A stretch of DNA of 64,000 bases. It comes from Solea solea (Eukaryota > Chordata > Actinopteri > Pleuronectiformes > Soleidae). The stretch spans positions 15,036,516 to 15,100,515 of the forward strand of contig NC_081143.1 of assembly GCF_958295425.1 (NCBI RefSeq). The letters run 5' to 3'. The translations under genes were made by a program, and so were the position numbers. Under the pieces are notes generated by a model that was not told the origin of the DNA, did not search any database, and saw only the letters and a list, made by a program, of their open reading frames with translations. Every line of letters starts with the position of its first letter. Position 1 is the first letter of the stretch. Below are positions 1-11,314 of the stretch, one piece after another.

Positions 1-853
1 GAGATTCTGTGCTGTTTGTATTGGATTGCAAATTCAAGATGTCATGTTTGTTTTGTGGGGATTCCTGGCCATTGTGGGGTGGAGGGGAATCAAATCTCAG
101 AGTACAACTGGTAAATCCAATAATAGTGGCATAATAGATTTGAGTATCCCATTGGGGAAAACAGAATGTTTTAATGTCTATATGGAAAAACTGGAACATC
201 AGTGACAAGAAGAGTGGATTGAGAAGCAGAGGAGCAGGCAGTATTTCTCTCTGCAGCACTCTGTCAAAAACAAGAGGTGGACGAAGAAATCCTTATAGGT
301 TGTTGGGAAACATCCAGATGGACTATGAATGTGAATGTGGTTTTGTGGAAAACATTTTCTCTTGTATCACATATAAAAGTGAAAGACGAGAGTTTTATTT
401 CAAATCCATTTTGGATCAGAGGAAAACATTGAATCAGTTGGGAGAGCGGTTCTAACATTTTTACATTCTACTTGACCATATTTGTGTATAATGAGAATAT
501 AGGGTATTGCTTACCCTGTGCCAGCGGGGGGCAGTATTCCGTTAATTTATGTACAGCCTCCCGAAAGAAGACGAAGTATAAGTAGATGTAGTGAACGATA
601 TTTCACTTCCGTACCAGGAAACACACATTCACATGGTATTTACAATTACTTGTTGATCAAGTAAGTATCTATTAAATAAAATGGGCTAATAGACATAGTT
701 TAGAGTCTATCTCTCGTGTTTTTTTCTTGTAATTAGCCTACTGATAAACACTCCAGTCCGGTAGGTGGCGATAATGCGCCTATAAGCAGGTTGCCAATTG
801 GTATTCAAATTAAAGAGAAGAAGAACAACAACAAGCGACACATGTCAACAAAC
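1..853. other. Upstream region of polr1e
   Basis: No coding exon was recognised before the polr1e start. The stretch includes two short repeat-like segments, around 520-580 and 742-835. The second ends in an AAG/AAC-rich tail that runs directly into the polr1e 5' leader. The core promoter must lie here, but no clear TATA box is visible near the start codon, which is usual for a housekeeping gene. Confidence 0.5.
742..835 (+). repeat. Short dispersed fish repeat with AAG-rich tail
   Basis: A GGTAGGTGGCGATAATGCGC-type core is followed by a GGTTGCCAA segment and an AAGAAGAAC-rich tail. I recognise this core-plus-tail arrangement as a common dispersed sequence in teleost genomes, but cannot name the family. 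It ends a few bases before the first polr1e ATG candidates, so the mRNA 5' end may include it. Confidence 0.4.
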
Positions 854-3800
854 ATGGCTGGCTCCTGCTCGCTCGTCTGCTGTGGAGACGAAAGAGAAGA
901 AGATAAAGCAGTTATAGGTGACTTGTCCTCACTATCTTGGTGTCTTTTAGAGGAAATGTTTATATTTTTATCTAACCAGTAAAATAGCGTCTGATTAATT
1001 TTTTCAATTTTAAACACCAGTTTGTATTGAACACGTGGGCGAGAGTAGCTCAATGCACAGAAATAAAGTCGCCCAGAGACGCATGTAAAACATTTTATAT
1101 CAAATTTATATGATATTACTTAACATTATGAATATGAATGGACAACATAAATTGTACACTATATTATCTGTGACTACCGAATATATTTGGGCAAGAAGGG
1201 CGTTGTTGGGACAAGTGGAGTTTCTGCTTCTTTGATTAAAAAAGTAGTTCGGTGTGAATCACAGCTGTTGACTCCTTAGTGTTTCTCTCTTTCTTTTCAC
1301 AGTCCGCTTTTCAAATGGCAGCATCAAAAATGCAGACAAACTGGACTTTTCAATGTACAGGAGTGCAGATAAGAAGAATCCCAGAAAGAAAAACAGACAG
1401 ATATTGGTGAGGAAGACCACAGGACCACTTTCATCCTCTGTCATGTGTTTATATTGTATCTCACATCTATAGGATGACCACTGTGTGTTACTTTTTTTCT
1501 GTCTAGGTTGCTGAATCAGATAGACTAAGCTATGTTGGGAATAATTTTGGAGCAGAGTCACTGAAATGCAATAACCTTTGCAGGTTGGTGAATGTAGTTT
1601 ATTTTGAGGAATTTGGACTTTGACCACTGTGATTGGAATTGAGAATAATGTGTTTGTTGTCTGTTTAGATATTATGTGGGTGTGTTGAACAAAAAGACCA
1701 TGCAGATGGAGGTGCACAGTGCTCAGCTCTTTAATATGCAACCTGTTATAGCAGGTAAGACATTTCCTTGATGACCAAAGTGAAAAGAACATTAAATTCT
1801 AATGCGTCTTCATAACCCAAGGAAAATTACCATGGTGATTAGTTATAAGAGTATGTGACACACATTCGTCTTGATAACAAGTTTACTCTATTCAGACCAT
1901 CAATAGATTCTGACTCCATATCAGATATGACACCTCACACTAACAGATCATCCCTCTTTGATTTTCTTACATCCTTTATATTACATAAATATTAATATAA
2001 GATTTCCCCAGTTACGTCTTTGTCAAAACTACCAGATCGTCATTTAACCACCTCAAGATTATCTTTTAAAGGAAACTAATAATTTACTTTTGACTCAACA
2101 TTTTCAGTGCATAATTTCTGCATTTGCTATTTTTCCATCAGGGGAGATGGACACTACAACATCCCAGGACACCACTCTAACCTACAGAGACAAGGTACTG
2201 TCTCTAGAACAAGAGAAGACTGGACTACAACAACAATTATCTTGGTAATAATGTCTTATTCATTCGTCACATTTTCTTTTTAGGTTGACTCGTTGATTGA
2301 AGCGTTTGGCACCAACAAACAGAAGAGAGCTTTGAGCTCCCGCAGGCTGAATCAGGTGGGCAGTGATACCCTGCACCAAGCAGTGGCTAAAGCTGCCAGC
2401 ACTGTGATTGACCAGAAGGGTCTGGAAGGTAAGCAACAAGAAGGCAGAACACCTAATTCTAAACTCAAATTTCTACATGTAGATGCTTGAGTTCCCATCT
2501 TGCATTTTTTCCCTCTGCCTGTTTGTTTCTCATAACGTTTTAATTTGTTATCTTCAGCTCTGCAACAAGAAGTTGCTGAGACAGAGGCCCAAGGAGACCT
2601 GGCTCTCCATCTGCCTCCCTGCAATGGAAACGCAGACAAACCTGAGAACGTCTACTTATTTGATGATCGTATCCTTTTCGTATTTTCTTTGTGCATGATA
2701 CTTGCGTAAAAATGTAGACCACCACCTAAAATCAGAGCTGGATTTGTTTGTTTGGACTTCCATCTTTAATCAATATCCACAGTCCTGAGTCCAATTGAGT
2801 TTGATGCTTTGGAGGAAGCTGGCTCTAAGATGGCAGCACTCACACCTGAGGAGTTGCAGCAGATGAGAGATGATGGAGGGTAGGGTAACAAAGAGCTCAG
2901 ACTTGCTGAGACATACTATGAAGTTGCAGGTTTTCTTTTGTTCTCACCGTTGTTTGTATGTTTTAAGGAATTTGTGTGTTCTGAAGCACCTGGAGAAAAT
3001 GCCAACACTAGATGATGCCAGAGATAAAATAGTACGATGTGCCTTTTACCTTTCTCTGATCTTCAAACTTGCGCGACAGAAGAGCATCACTCGCAAGTGT
3101 GAGTAGTTGTTTGCGTTCATCATTTAGTCTGTTCCTGCACATGTTCTTCTGGGATTGACACTAATGGTGATCTACTTGTGCAGTTGGGCAGGAGGAAGGC
3201 TGCCCACGAATCATTCAGAACAAACTGTTAAGATTATTCACTGTGGAGTCTTTCAGCAATCGCAGGTATGATGGCAGAACTTTTACATACATTGATACAT
3301 TTTGAAAACATATTTACATTTGCTATGATTTGACTATTCTGTCAAGTACAAACACATGCATTTCACCTTTTAGGGTCCTGAACATTGTGTCATCATCAAT
3401 GCGAGCCAAATTAGCAGCTTATTCCCTGGCCCTGCTGCTGCACATGGGTAACATGACTGTGGACCTTACATTACTGCACCGTGATCTGTCAATCACCGAG
3501 GCCAGGTCTGCATTTTCATGTGCAAACTTAAGTATTGTGCATTGTTTTTAAATGTAACACTGTTGTTATGCTACATTTGCATTGAATTAATGTTGCTAAT
3601 TACATAATTTTAATTATTACTTATAGTTAACAGATTATGCTCCATATTTCTGGTTAACTGTACTTTTCCAGTGAAAAATAATAATATATCATGCATGTAA
3701 AGATCAGGTACTAATTTGAAGAGCATTGCAGGTATCATTAATTCATTTAATTCCCTGCAGGGTGATAGAAATTGCCAAGTCAATGGGACTGACCCTAATG

Positions 3801-3926
3801 AGACCAACCCGGGCAAAAGCTGACGAGGCTGTACTGCGAGACGAACACAAGGAGGCATCTCTTCTTCTACCTCTGGTCAAATACGATCAGTCCACAGAAA
3901 GGCATAAACGCAAGAAAATGCACTGA
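854..3926 (+). CDS. polr1e: RNA polymerase I subunit E (PAF53 / A49 family)
   Basis: Subunit of RNA polymerase I. With its partner PAF49 it supports initiation and elongation on ribosomal DNA in the nucleolus. Twelve coding exons join in frame to 415 residues: 854-917, 1303-1406, 1507-1583, 1669-1754, 2142-2194, 2284-2428, 2558-2668, 2783-2879, 2968-3098, 3184-3265, 3374-3505, 3761-3926, all with GT/AG borders. Recognisable blocks are the N-terminal dimerisation part (VRFSNGSIKNAD; LSYVGNNFGAESLKCNNLCR), the central segment (EAFGTNKQKRALSSRRLNQV) and the C-terminal tandem winged-helix part ending in a basic tail (KRKKMH). Human POLR1E is of similar length. The ATG at 854 has the better Kozak context (A at -3, G at +4); an in-frame ATG at 842 would add four residues. 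A poly(A) signal AATAAA lies at 4024. Convergent with fbxo10. Confidence 0.95.
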
Positions 3927-4918
3927 AGTACCATTGCAAGAAAAAACTGGATCATAAGAGAACTGTTCATCAATGTATTTTGTTGACAAACAAAATGGTG
4001 ACCTTTGGGTTTTACATGTTATTAATAAATGCAGATACAAAAAAGCAGAGTGGTGAGCTGTAAACAGATTCTAGATGAGAAAACATCTAGTGTCCACAGA
4101 TAAAACAGAGGCACATTTGTAGACATCACATATTGCACACACTGAACAAATTCTTCCTTTGATAAGTTACTATTACCGGGTGAGTCTGTGTAGATGTCAC
4201 TGTACAGCATGTTGATACATTTGGAATGATAAATTGTCCTGTAATTTTCTTTCAAGAGGGCAAAGCTGAACCACTTTTTAAAAAACATTAAGTATTTGAT
4301 ACAAAAACACAGACCCACCAGGAAACAGAACAGCTCGGTGTAAGAGACAGCAGCTTAAGTTTGGCTCTTTTTCTTTGCATATAGACCTCACATTATGACA
4401 ACGTATTACCTAGCTACAATCACTGACTGATTAAAAAGTCAAACAAGGCACAAATTTACTTTGCAGCATGTTTGAAGCTGGCATCAATGATGCCTTTGAC
4501 TCCTGACTTAAAATATGTGCACTTCCTAACAGGCGAGTCTCAGAAGCAAACTGGCAAAACAAGGTTTTCAGCAGTTCTGTACATGAATATGGGGAATTTA
4601 GACGTGAAAGACAAAATGACAGTTAAAGCTTTAGTATTGACATGTAGGATCAACAATGCTTGAATGTCTAGTACTTAGTTTACAACAATACACTGCACTT
4701 TCAGATTTACAAAATAAGCCAGTTTAACATAGTGAAAAGTGGATATTTAGTGGTGATGCTCAGTGCAGCTTCTTACTTCCTGGTTGCAACTACCCCCAAC
4801 ATTTCCAGGATTGTCTCCAAAGATGTCCAAAAATATGACAACATGCCAGCTTGAAAGTGACCCGATGCTGACCTCTTAGGAAAATCCTTAATATTTAAAA
4901 GTAAGTGCTTGCCAGTAT
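3927..4918. other. Convergent 3' UTR region between polr1e and fbxo10
   Basis: The stop codons of polr1e (+) and fbxo10 (-) are 993 bases apart. AATAAA at 4024-4029 fits the polr1e mRNA end about 100 bases past its stop. The rest up to 4918 is AT-rich and should hold most of the fbxo10 3' UTR. I did not find a clean AATAAA for fbxo10 on the minus strand here, so the two transcripts may overlap. No other gene seen. Confidence 0.5.
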
Positions 4919-7900
4919 TCACAGTATGGAGCAGAACATGCTTCCACTGTGGCAGCCACTCTCCACTGTGGCGCTGATCCTGGTTGTCATGGAAATTCCA
5001 AGTCGAGAAGGATACTGGGATGAGGAGAGGCCGGACGGAGAGCTGGCCAGTGGACGAGGAGGAGGATTCTCCAAAACCCAGGGAGGAGCTGATGTATAGC
5101 TACAAGATGCAATGACAAAAGTGGATTTTTGTGTTGGAAATTGTCCTCTCAAAAAAAGGCTAAACGTGCGATGGTTTATATTTAGGACACTTGTTAGCAT
5201 TTACATATCCAGTAGAAACAGAAACATGGTCATTCATTTGGAGCCATATTCACATGCTGAAAATGAGCGCAAACCATGAAGCTTTGAAACCAGGCTTCTC
5301 TTCAGGGTCAGATTAATTTCTTTTGTCAACGACATTTGAATGTGCTCACTCTGGCACTTCCAGTTCATTTTCTATTTACCTGTTATTATGCCTTAGAATA
5401 CTGTTGTTCCGCAGTACACAGTTGTCATTGCCTGGATCCATGTGTAGGAGTGTTTTTTTGTTTCCAGGATGACCCTGGAACAAGAGATTGTCATGGACAA
5501 CACCTTTTACTGGCCCAACCACAGCAATGCCACAGCCATGTGCCGGTTGGACTCTGTTGCGCAGCACCTGAAGATTAAAACAAACACTCAGATATAGAAC
5601 ATGAAGGTATTATTATTACTTAATTACATAGCTATTTATAATGTTATACAAGTGTTTCCCATAGAATGTTTTTCAGCAGCACTGCCGTTTAGCCAGTGTC
5701 CATGACAACGCCATAACGGGGCAGCCATAATGATTAAAGTCAAAGACGTTTCAAATTAAATGGCCAACAATCGTTATAGTTTATTATATGTGTTAATTAT
5801 TTTTTTCTATCTTAATGTGCAGGTTCTGGTACTAACTTTTGTTAGAGTTATGAGTGATCATTGGTCGCACAATGATATTTTATATAAATATTAATCAAAC
5901 TGATCTACCACTGTTGAATGAATGTGAGGAAACACAAATATATATCAGTCTTAACAAGTTTGCGTTCATGTCTTGTAGTTTCCCACCTTGATGTCTGCAC
6001 TTCCTGTGACTTGAATCCCATATCCTCGGTTTCCAAACACATCATTCTCCACAATCTGCCCACTGCCATAGAAACTGACACCATGGCCGCTGTTTTCATA
6101 GATTCCGTTCCCACGAAGTTCCACTCTGCAGTCTCTCTCCACTGTAACACCAGCTCGACCATTTTCAAGAACACAGTTTGTAACCAGCCGTGTTAGCTGA
6201 CTGCTCTGCAGCACAGCTATTCCAGTGCCATGGTTATTGTTCACAAGGTTAGCAAAAACATTCAGGGGCTCACTGCTTTTCACGTACAGACCAACCGCTG
6301 CAGAGAGGGAAACAGAGGGAAGTTCCATAAGAGTTGGTGAGTGGGTGTTTGTATTTGAAACAAAAGGGGTCTTATTACCTCCATTGTAGCTCATGCAGTT
6401 TGCTTCCACCAGTGCCACACTGATAGAACGTCGCGCAGAGTGACGCTCGTCCTCGCTGTCCAGGTCACTTTCCCATGCAAACAATTCTCCTTCTTCATTA
6501 AGGTTCTCCTGCCCTTCTCGTCCTCCTCCTTCTACTCCTCTCCTTTCCCCACTGCCCCCTTCTCCCCCGGGACCTTCCTGCCCCTGCCAGTTCCCCTCCC
6601 TGGCCTCAATGTTCTCTGGGTCTTTCCTGCAGAACACTGCCAGCCCATACATACAGTTATGATTGATGTAGTTTCCCAGCAGTTGTGGGAGGCTGGATGA
6701 CATAACCCATACACCACAGCCTTTATTACCTGAAGAAAAAAAAGACAGGAGGAGAGAGGAAATTAAAAACCTGTGTAGAAGTTGTGTGGAAATACATTCA
6801 AGTTGTGTTTATGAGGCGGAATTTACACACAGTAGACATGGTTTCCCTCGATAAGTCCACGTCCTCTCTCGCCTACCACAACGCCATCTGAGAAGCCATA
6901 ACAGATGTAGTTGTTCTTCAAGATGGGGTCACCTCCTCTTCGGATGTCTATACCCCCCCACTGGTTTTCTTTAATCACATTTTCTGCAATTATAACATAT
7001 TGCATTAAATTCAAGACATCATTTACTACAAAAAACACATGATGTGCTTTTTAATTTTTGTACATGGTAAAGCAATGTTTGAACATTTTAAATCTACAAA
7101 TATGGGATGTAGAAAATCAGGAAGGACAGAACAACGTACACACCTTTTATTATTCCCCTGCCATTCTCATTTACAGCAATCCCAGCTGCCTGGCCCTGGA
7201 AGATGTGATTTCCACTATGAGACAAAGAATACAATAGGATCAGAACAGGAGTACATTTTGATCAAGTTCCGAATGTGCAAAAAAAAACCTGAAGTAGTAA
7301 CAGAGATAATTAAATATGAAACATGTGAAGTTATCAAGCACCACAACACCAAAAGTGAAGAAAGAGTATTTTGAGGACTGTTTGGCAAGTGGTAATTAAG
7401 GGCTGATTGTCAGTATTTCTTTGAATAAATTTAACATTGGTACTATAAGTTATAAGGACTTTTGTGGCTAAATCGAAAAGAAGTAACAGTAAAGTAGCTG
7501 TGTATTGTTCTCATGAAAAGGAAACACTCTAGATTCTGGAAAAAAATGACACACCAAAAACATCACATTCCTGGGGAAGTTAGGCATTTGTAAGACTCAT
7601 GTACCTCACCACAGGATTCCCACTGAACAGAATATATACGCCTGCTTCCTTGTTGTTATAGATCCAATTGCTCCGAATTGAACCTTTTCCCTTGCCAAGG
7701 ACAACAATCCCAGAACGCAAACCACTATGTATTTTGTTGCACTGTAGAAGGAAAGAGGCGAGACATTAAAAATTTAACAACAAATTTAAAGCAGTTACAT
7801 TTGGAAATGTACCATATGGTGTAACGGAATTTCTGATCAAATGTTAATTGATATACACTACTTTTAATTGTGTTCTCCAAGTCATTTAGTTTGCAAAATA

Positions 7901-10278
7901 ATGCTTTCCCTCATATATTGAGTTATTTGACTGTTTACAAAAACAAGGTTGCTTTGTGGGATCTCAAAACAACAATTAATCACATGACCCTTTTGGTTGA
8001 GAGTATTTTGTGAAATGTGGATATTGTTTATGTCTTTAAAAATATGGACTTCAAAAGACAAATGCTCAGCAATTACCACAATTATGGGGTTCGCCCCTTT
8101 CCGGATGTCCAGCCCTGCCTCTCCATTCGAGTGGATGTTGTTTTCGGCAATTAGGCCCTCAGCTGAGAGACGCAGAAACACACCCGACGCTCGACACTCG
8201 CACACCTCATTTCTCAGCATAACAATCTGAAGTAGATGACAGAGAAAGAGGGAGATAAAGTTACAGTTTGAAACGGAGACTGCTGCTTAATCACTCATGA
8301 TCTGGACTACTTGCTTAACTTGATACATTACTCAAATGGCATGCTGCTTGCTTGTCAATGAGCTTGGGTAATTTAGATGTAGAAGAATACATTATGATAC
8401 AAGTAAAATTATGACTATCACGATAAAGTTTGAAACAAAGTTGTTATGATTTCATTTACGGTAGAGTTCTGGATGCAGCGGACAGCGTAGTTCAGCCCAC
8501 GGAAAATATTGCCTTCCAGCCGAGCTTGACCATAATTAGACAAATGCACACCACCCTTCCCATCCCTGAAGAGGCAGCGTCTAAGGATGCAGCCAAGTGT
8601 GGCTGTTGCCAACATCTGAGCTTCAGGGTCCCTTTCTAATTCCTGTTGAAAGGTGAGTGGTTCGGGGGTCATGGGTAGGGGATCTGGGGAGGAGGCCAGT
8701 GGCAGAGAGCCATCTGCCCTAGGCTTGAGTAAATGGGATAGGCCATGATTGTCACATGGGATTTTGTAATCCGTTGTAAAATGTTTTTTGGTGTTTTCTC
8801 CATTGCGACTTTCCTCTTCACTGTGGTCACCCTCACTCCAGCCATCTTCAATCACTGTCCCCTGACACAATGCATCCACCCCAGTCCTCCTCTGCCAGTC
8901 CTCTATGCTAACATGATCCCTTTTAATGTTACTACCTGGGGGTTGAGGCCCACCAGTGGATCCAGCCACAGGGCAAAATGGTGAGCTACTGTTAGACACA
9001 GCACATGATGGGAACGTCCTGGCCAGACAAGCCAAGTGTTTACAAGCCCAGTTCCTTTCTGACACTGGGGGACCTTCCACATTCACTGAAGCTGTGTCAC
9101 TGCCTGAGAAGTCACAGCTGTCCAATAAACTGAGGACGACACCCAGTAAGTGTGCAGAGCTGCCCTGTGAGAAGGAGCAGAATCGAGCCTGACAGGTCCC
9201 TGGGCCACGGATTTGCAACTGAGCCCCCTCAAAGTTGCAGTTATCTAGCTGTACGTGACCCCACGTCGTCTAGTGCAAAACAAGAAGAGAAAGATTGGAA
9301 TCAGACAGATTCAGCTAAAATAAAGGAAAAAACCACAATTACACATTATGATTATGTACAAGAGTGTAGACCTTAATAAGGCATCAGAAATATAACACAC
9401 AGAATTATAATGTTAATTGATAATCTCCCAAATCCAGCCCCACAAATTCTATTATTTTCTGCCATTTAGCCCTGTGACAGTAATCTGAATGCTTTGACAA
9501 TTGATTCATTAAAAAATTCACAGTTTATGGAACAGTGATGCACATTCTTCCATTTTTTCTGACCTTTAATAGACAAAATAATTCACTGATTAATGGTATG
9601 ACAAGTTTGAGTTAACTTCAACAAGCAGTTCTAGCTAGCTGACTCTGAACATTTGGTGAGACATTGATATATAAAAAAATCAAGATAATTTACCTTGTAA
9701 ACCACAGTGGAGAACCAGGGTGGCATGAATACCAGATTACACAACCTGGCAGTAGGACACTGCTGTTCCATACACACCAGCAGGGCCACCTCACCTAGTC
9801 GGCCCAGTCCAACCAACTCCACAGGCACTTTCAGCGCCACTTCAGCCTGCTCCTCATACACTCCTGGATGGAGAACCACACGGTCATATGGCCCCACCAC
9901 CCCAAGAGCCCCACGGAGGGTTTCAAACTCACATCCAGGCCCCACATGCCAAACCCTACGATCTTTACGACGTCGAAAGAAGAGCAGACAGGCAGAGGAT
10001 TGATGGTCTGGTCCATTTTGAGCCCAGGTGCGGGAGGCCAGGGCATGGTGCTTCAGGGCCTCCCTCCAGGATGGGGGTTCCAAATTGGGCTGACTGGGCC
10101 AGTTGGGATGACGGCACTCAGAACAGCCAAGGCAGAGCTGTCTCCAGCGGGTGTTATCCAGAGAGAGGATGAGCTCCCGCCAAGCACGGCACACCTGACA
10201 GCAGCGGCCCAGGTCTGGGAGTGGAAGGTAGGCTAAAATAACCCTCCACAGCTCCACGGGGAGACTGCCCACATCCAT
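4919..10278 (-). CDS. fbxo10: F-box only protein 10, SCF ubiquitin ligase receptor
   Basis: Substrate receptor of an SKP1-CUL1-F-box ubiquitin ligase; mammalian FBXO10 targets BCL2 for degradation. Ten coding exons on the minus strand join to 978 residues (human about 956): 10278-9694, 9269-8460, 8226-8077, 7741-7605, 7214-7144, 6983-6831, 6729-6379, 6297-5987, 5567-5380, 5099-4919. The F-box is at residues about 6-45 (LPVELWRVILAYLPLPDLGR). From about residue 150 come right-handed beta-helix (carbohydrate-binding/sugar-hydrolase type) repeats, e.g. GLIAENNIHSNGEAGLDIRK and ENQWGGIDIRRGGDP. Two low-conservation linkers interrupt the helix: a Ser/Pro-rich one in the second coding exon and a Gly/Glu-rich one in the seventh. 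The protein ends CSIL, a CaaX-type prenylation motif matching CTIL of human FBXO10. The start is chosen because MDVGSLPVELW aligns with the human N terminus; an upstream in-frame ATG lies beyond a 5' UTR splice acceptor at 10326. Confidence 0.97.
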
Positions 10279-10325
10279 GGCAGCAGCAGAGGCACCAGCT
10301 AGGGAGCAGCGTGATGGGAGGCACA

Positions 10326-11314
10326 CCTGGAAACACACACACAGGTAACCCAGCAGTCTGTTATTTACGTCTGAGCTATGATATAGCCCCAGTTCAAATA
10401 ATTAGCCGTTGTAGCTACATCTACCTGAAATATGAACTATAATGAATGTGGAAGGTTACGACCAAATCCCCTCTTGCACTAGCTCTGTATGAAGAGGTGG
10501 GGAGATGAGTGAAAATGTTTTATTTGTTCCCCCAGATTTAGTAAATAGTGATGCATCATATGCTTTTTATGTAGAAAAATTGTACTGAAACATGTTTATG
10601 GTCTGTACATTAATGGCGTTCCATGCATTTATGGGCATGGTAGAAGCAATCAGCACTTAAATTAGTGCAATATATGTAATATTTTACTTTGTATAACAAT
10701 ATACATTTTAATTTACTGAATTGACTTAATTTCTTTGAGAGATTAACCAGAACCATAACCAGTTTATGCCTAATCTCAACCCAACCACAGAAATTAGGAT
10801 CTGCCTCATTGGGAGTAGGTTTTATTCCCCCCGAGAGATACTACTCCTGACAATTAAGATCAGTGTTTATGCCTGAAAAGGTCCTGAAGAGGTACAAATA
10901 CAAGTGTACACACACACAAAGGAAACATCTGACACCAGCACGTGCGCTTCCATTGCAACGACAAACACAACAATGCATGAAAGCGCAATTAAACGACCTC
11001 GCTTATAATTTATAAATGCTAATATGACCAGCTAATATCGTAACTAGGTAGAGAGAGAGTCGTTTCAACAACACGCGGAGAACTACAAGTTGAGGAAATT
11101 ATGTCGTGTTTTCAGCAGCATTATTGGTGATGCGGTTGATGCGAATACTTGTGTTTACGCCAGTAACGTCTCCAAATAACCCTGCAGCGTTGAGGCGAAA
11201 GTTAGCAACCATTAACTATGGTTAGCTAGCGTGGTAACGATGGTTATTAGCAAACCCTGCGTTACTAACGTTAGCTACAACGCCAATAAGAGGAGAGAAG
11301 GGTGAATTCTTACC
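10326..11314 (-). other. fbxo10: Intron in the fbxo10 5' UTR
   Basis: On the minus strand a good donor (ACAAG then GTAAGA, last exon base 11314) and a good acceptor (TTTCCAG, first exon base 10326) bracket an intron, implying a noncoding first exon upstream of 11314. The span includes a CpG-containing stretch around 11050-11300, compatible with a promoter-proximal position. Inferred from splice motifs only. Confidence 0.55.

Noticed and set aside
1259..1792. 177-codon frame on the minus strand
   Set aside because: It lies antisense across polr1e exons 2 to 4 and crosses their splice sites; no recognisable domain.
9868..10236. Long plus-strand frames across 9.7-10.2 kb
   Set aside because: They are shadows of the first fbxo10 coding exon on the minus strand.
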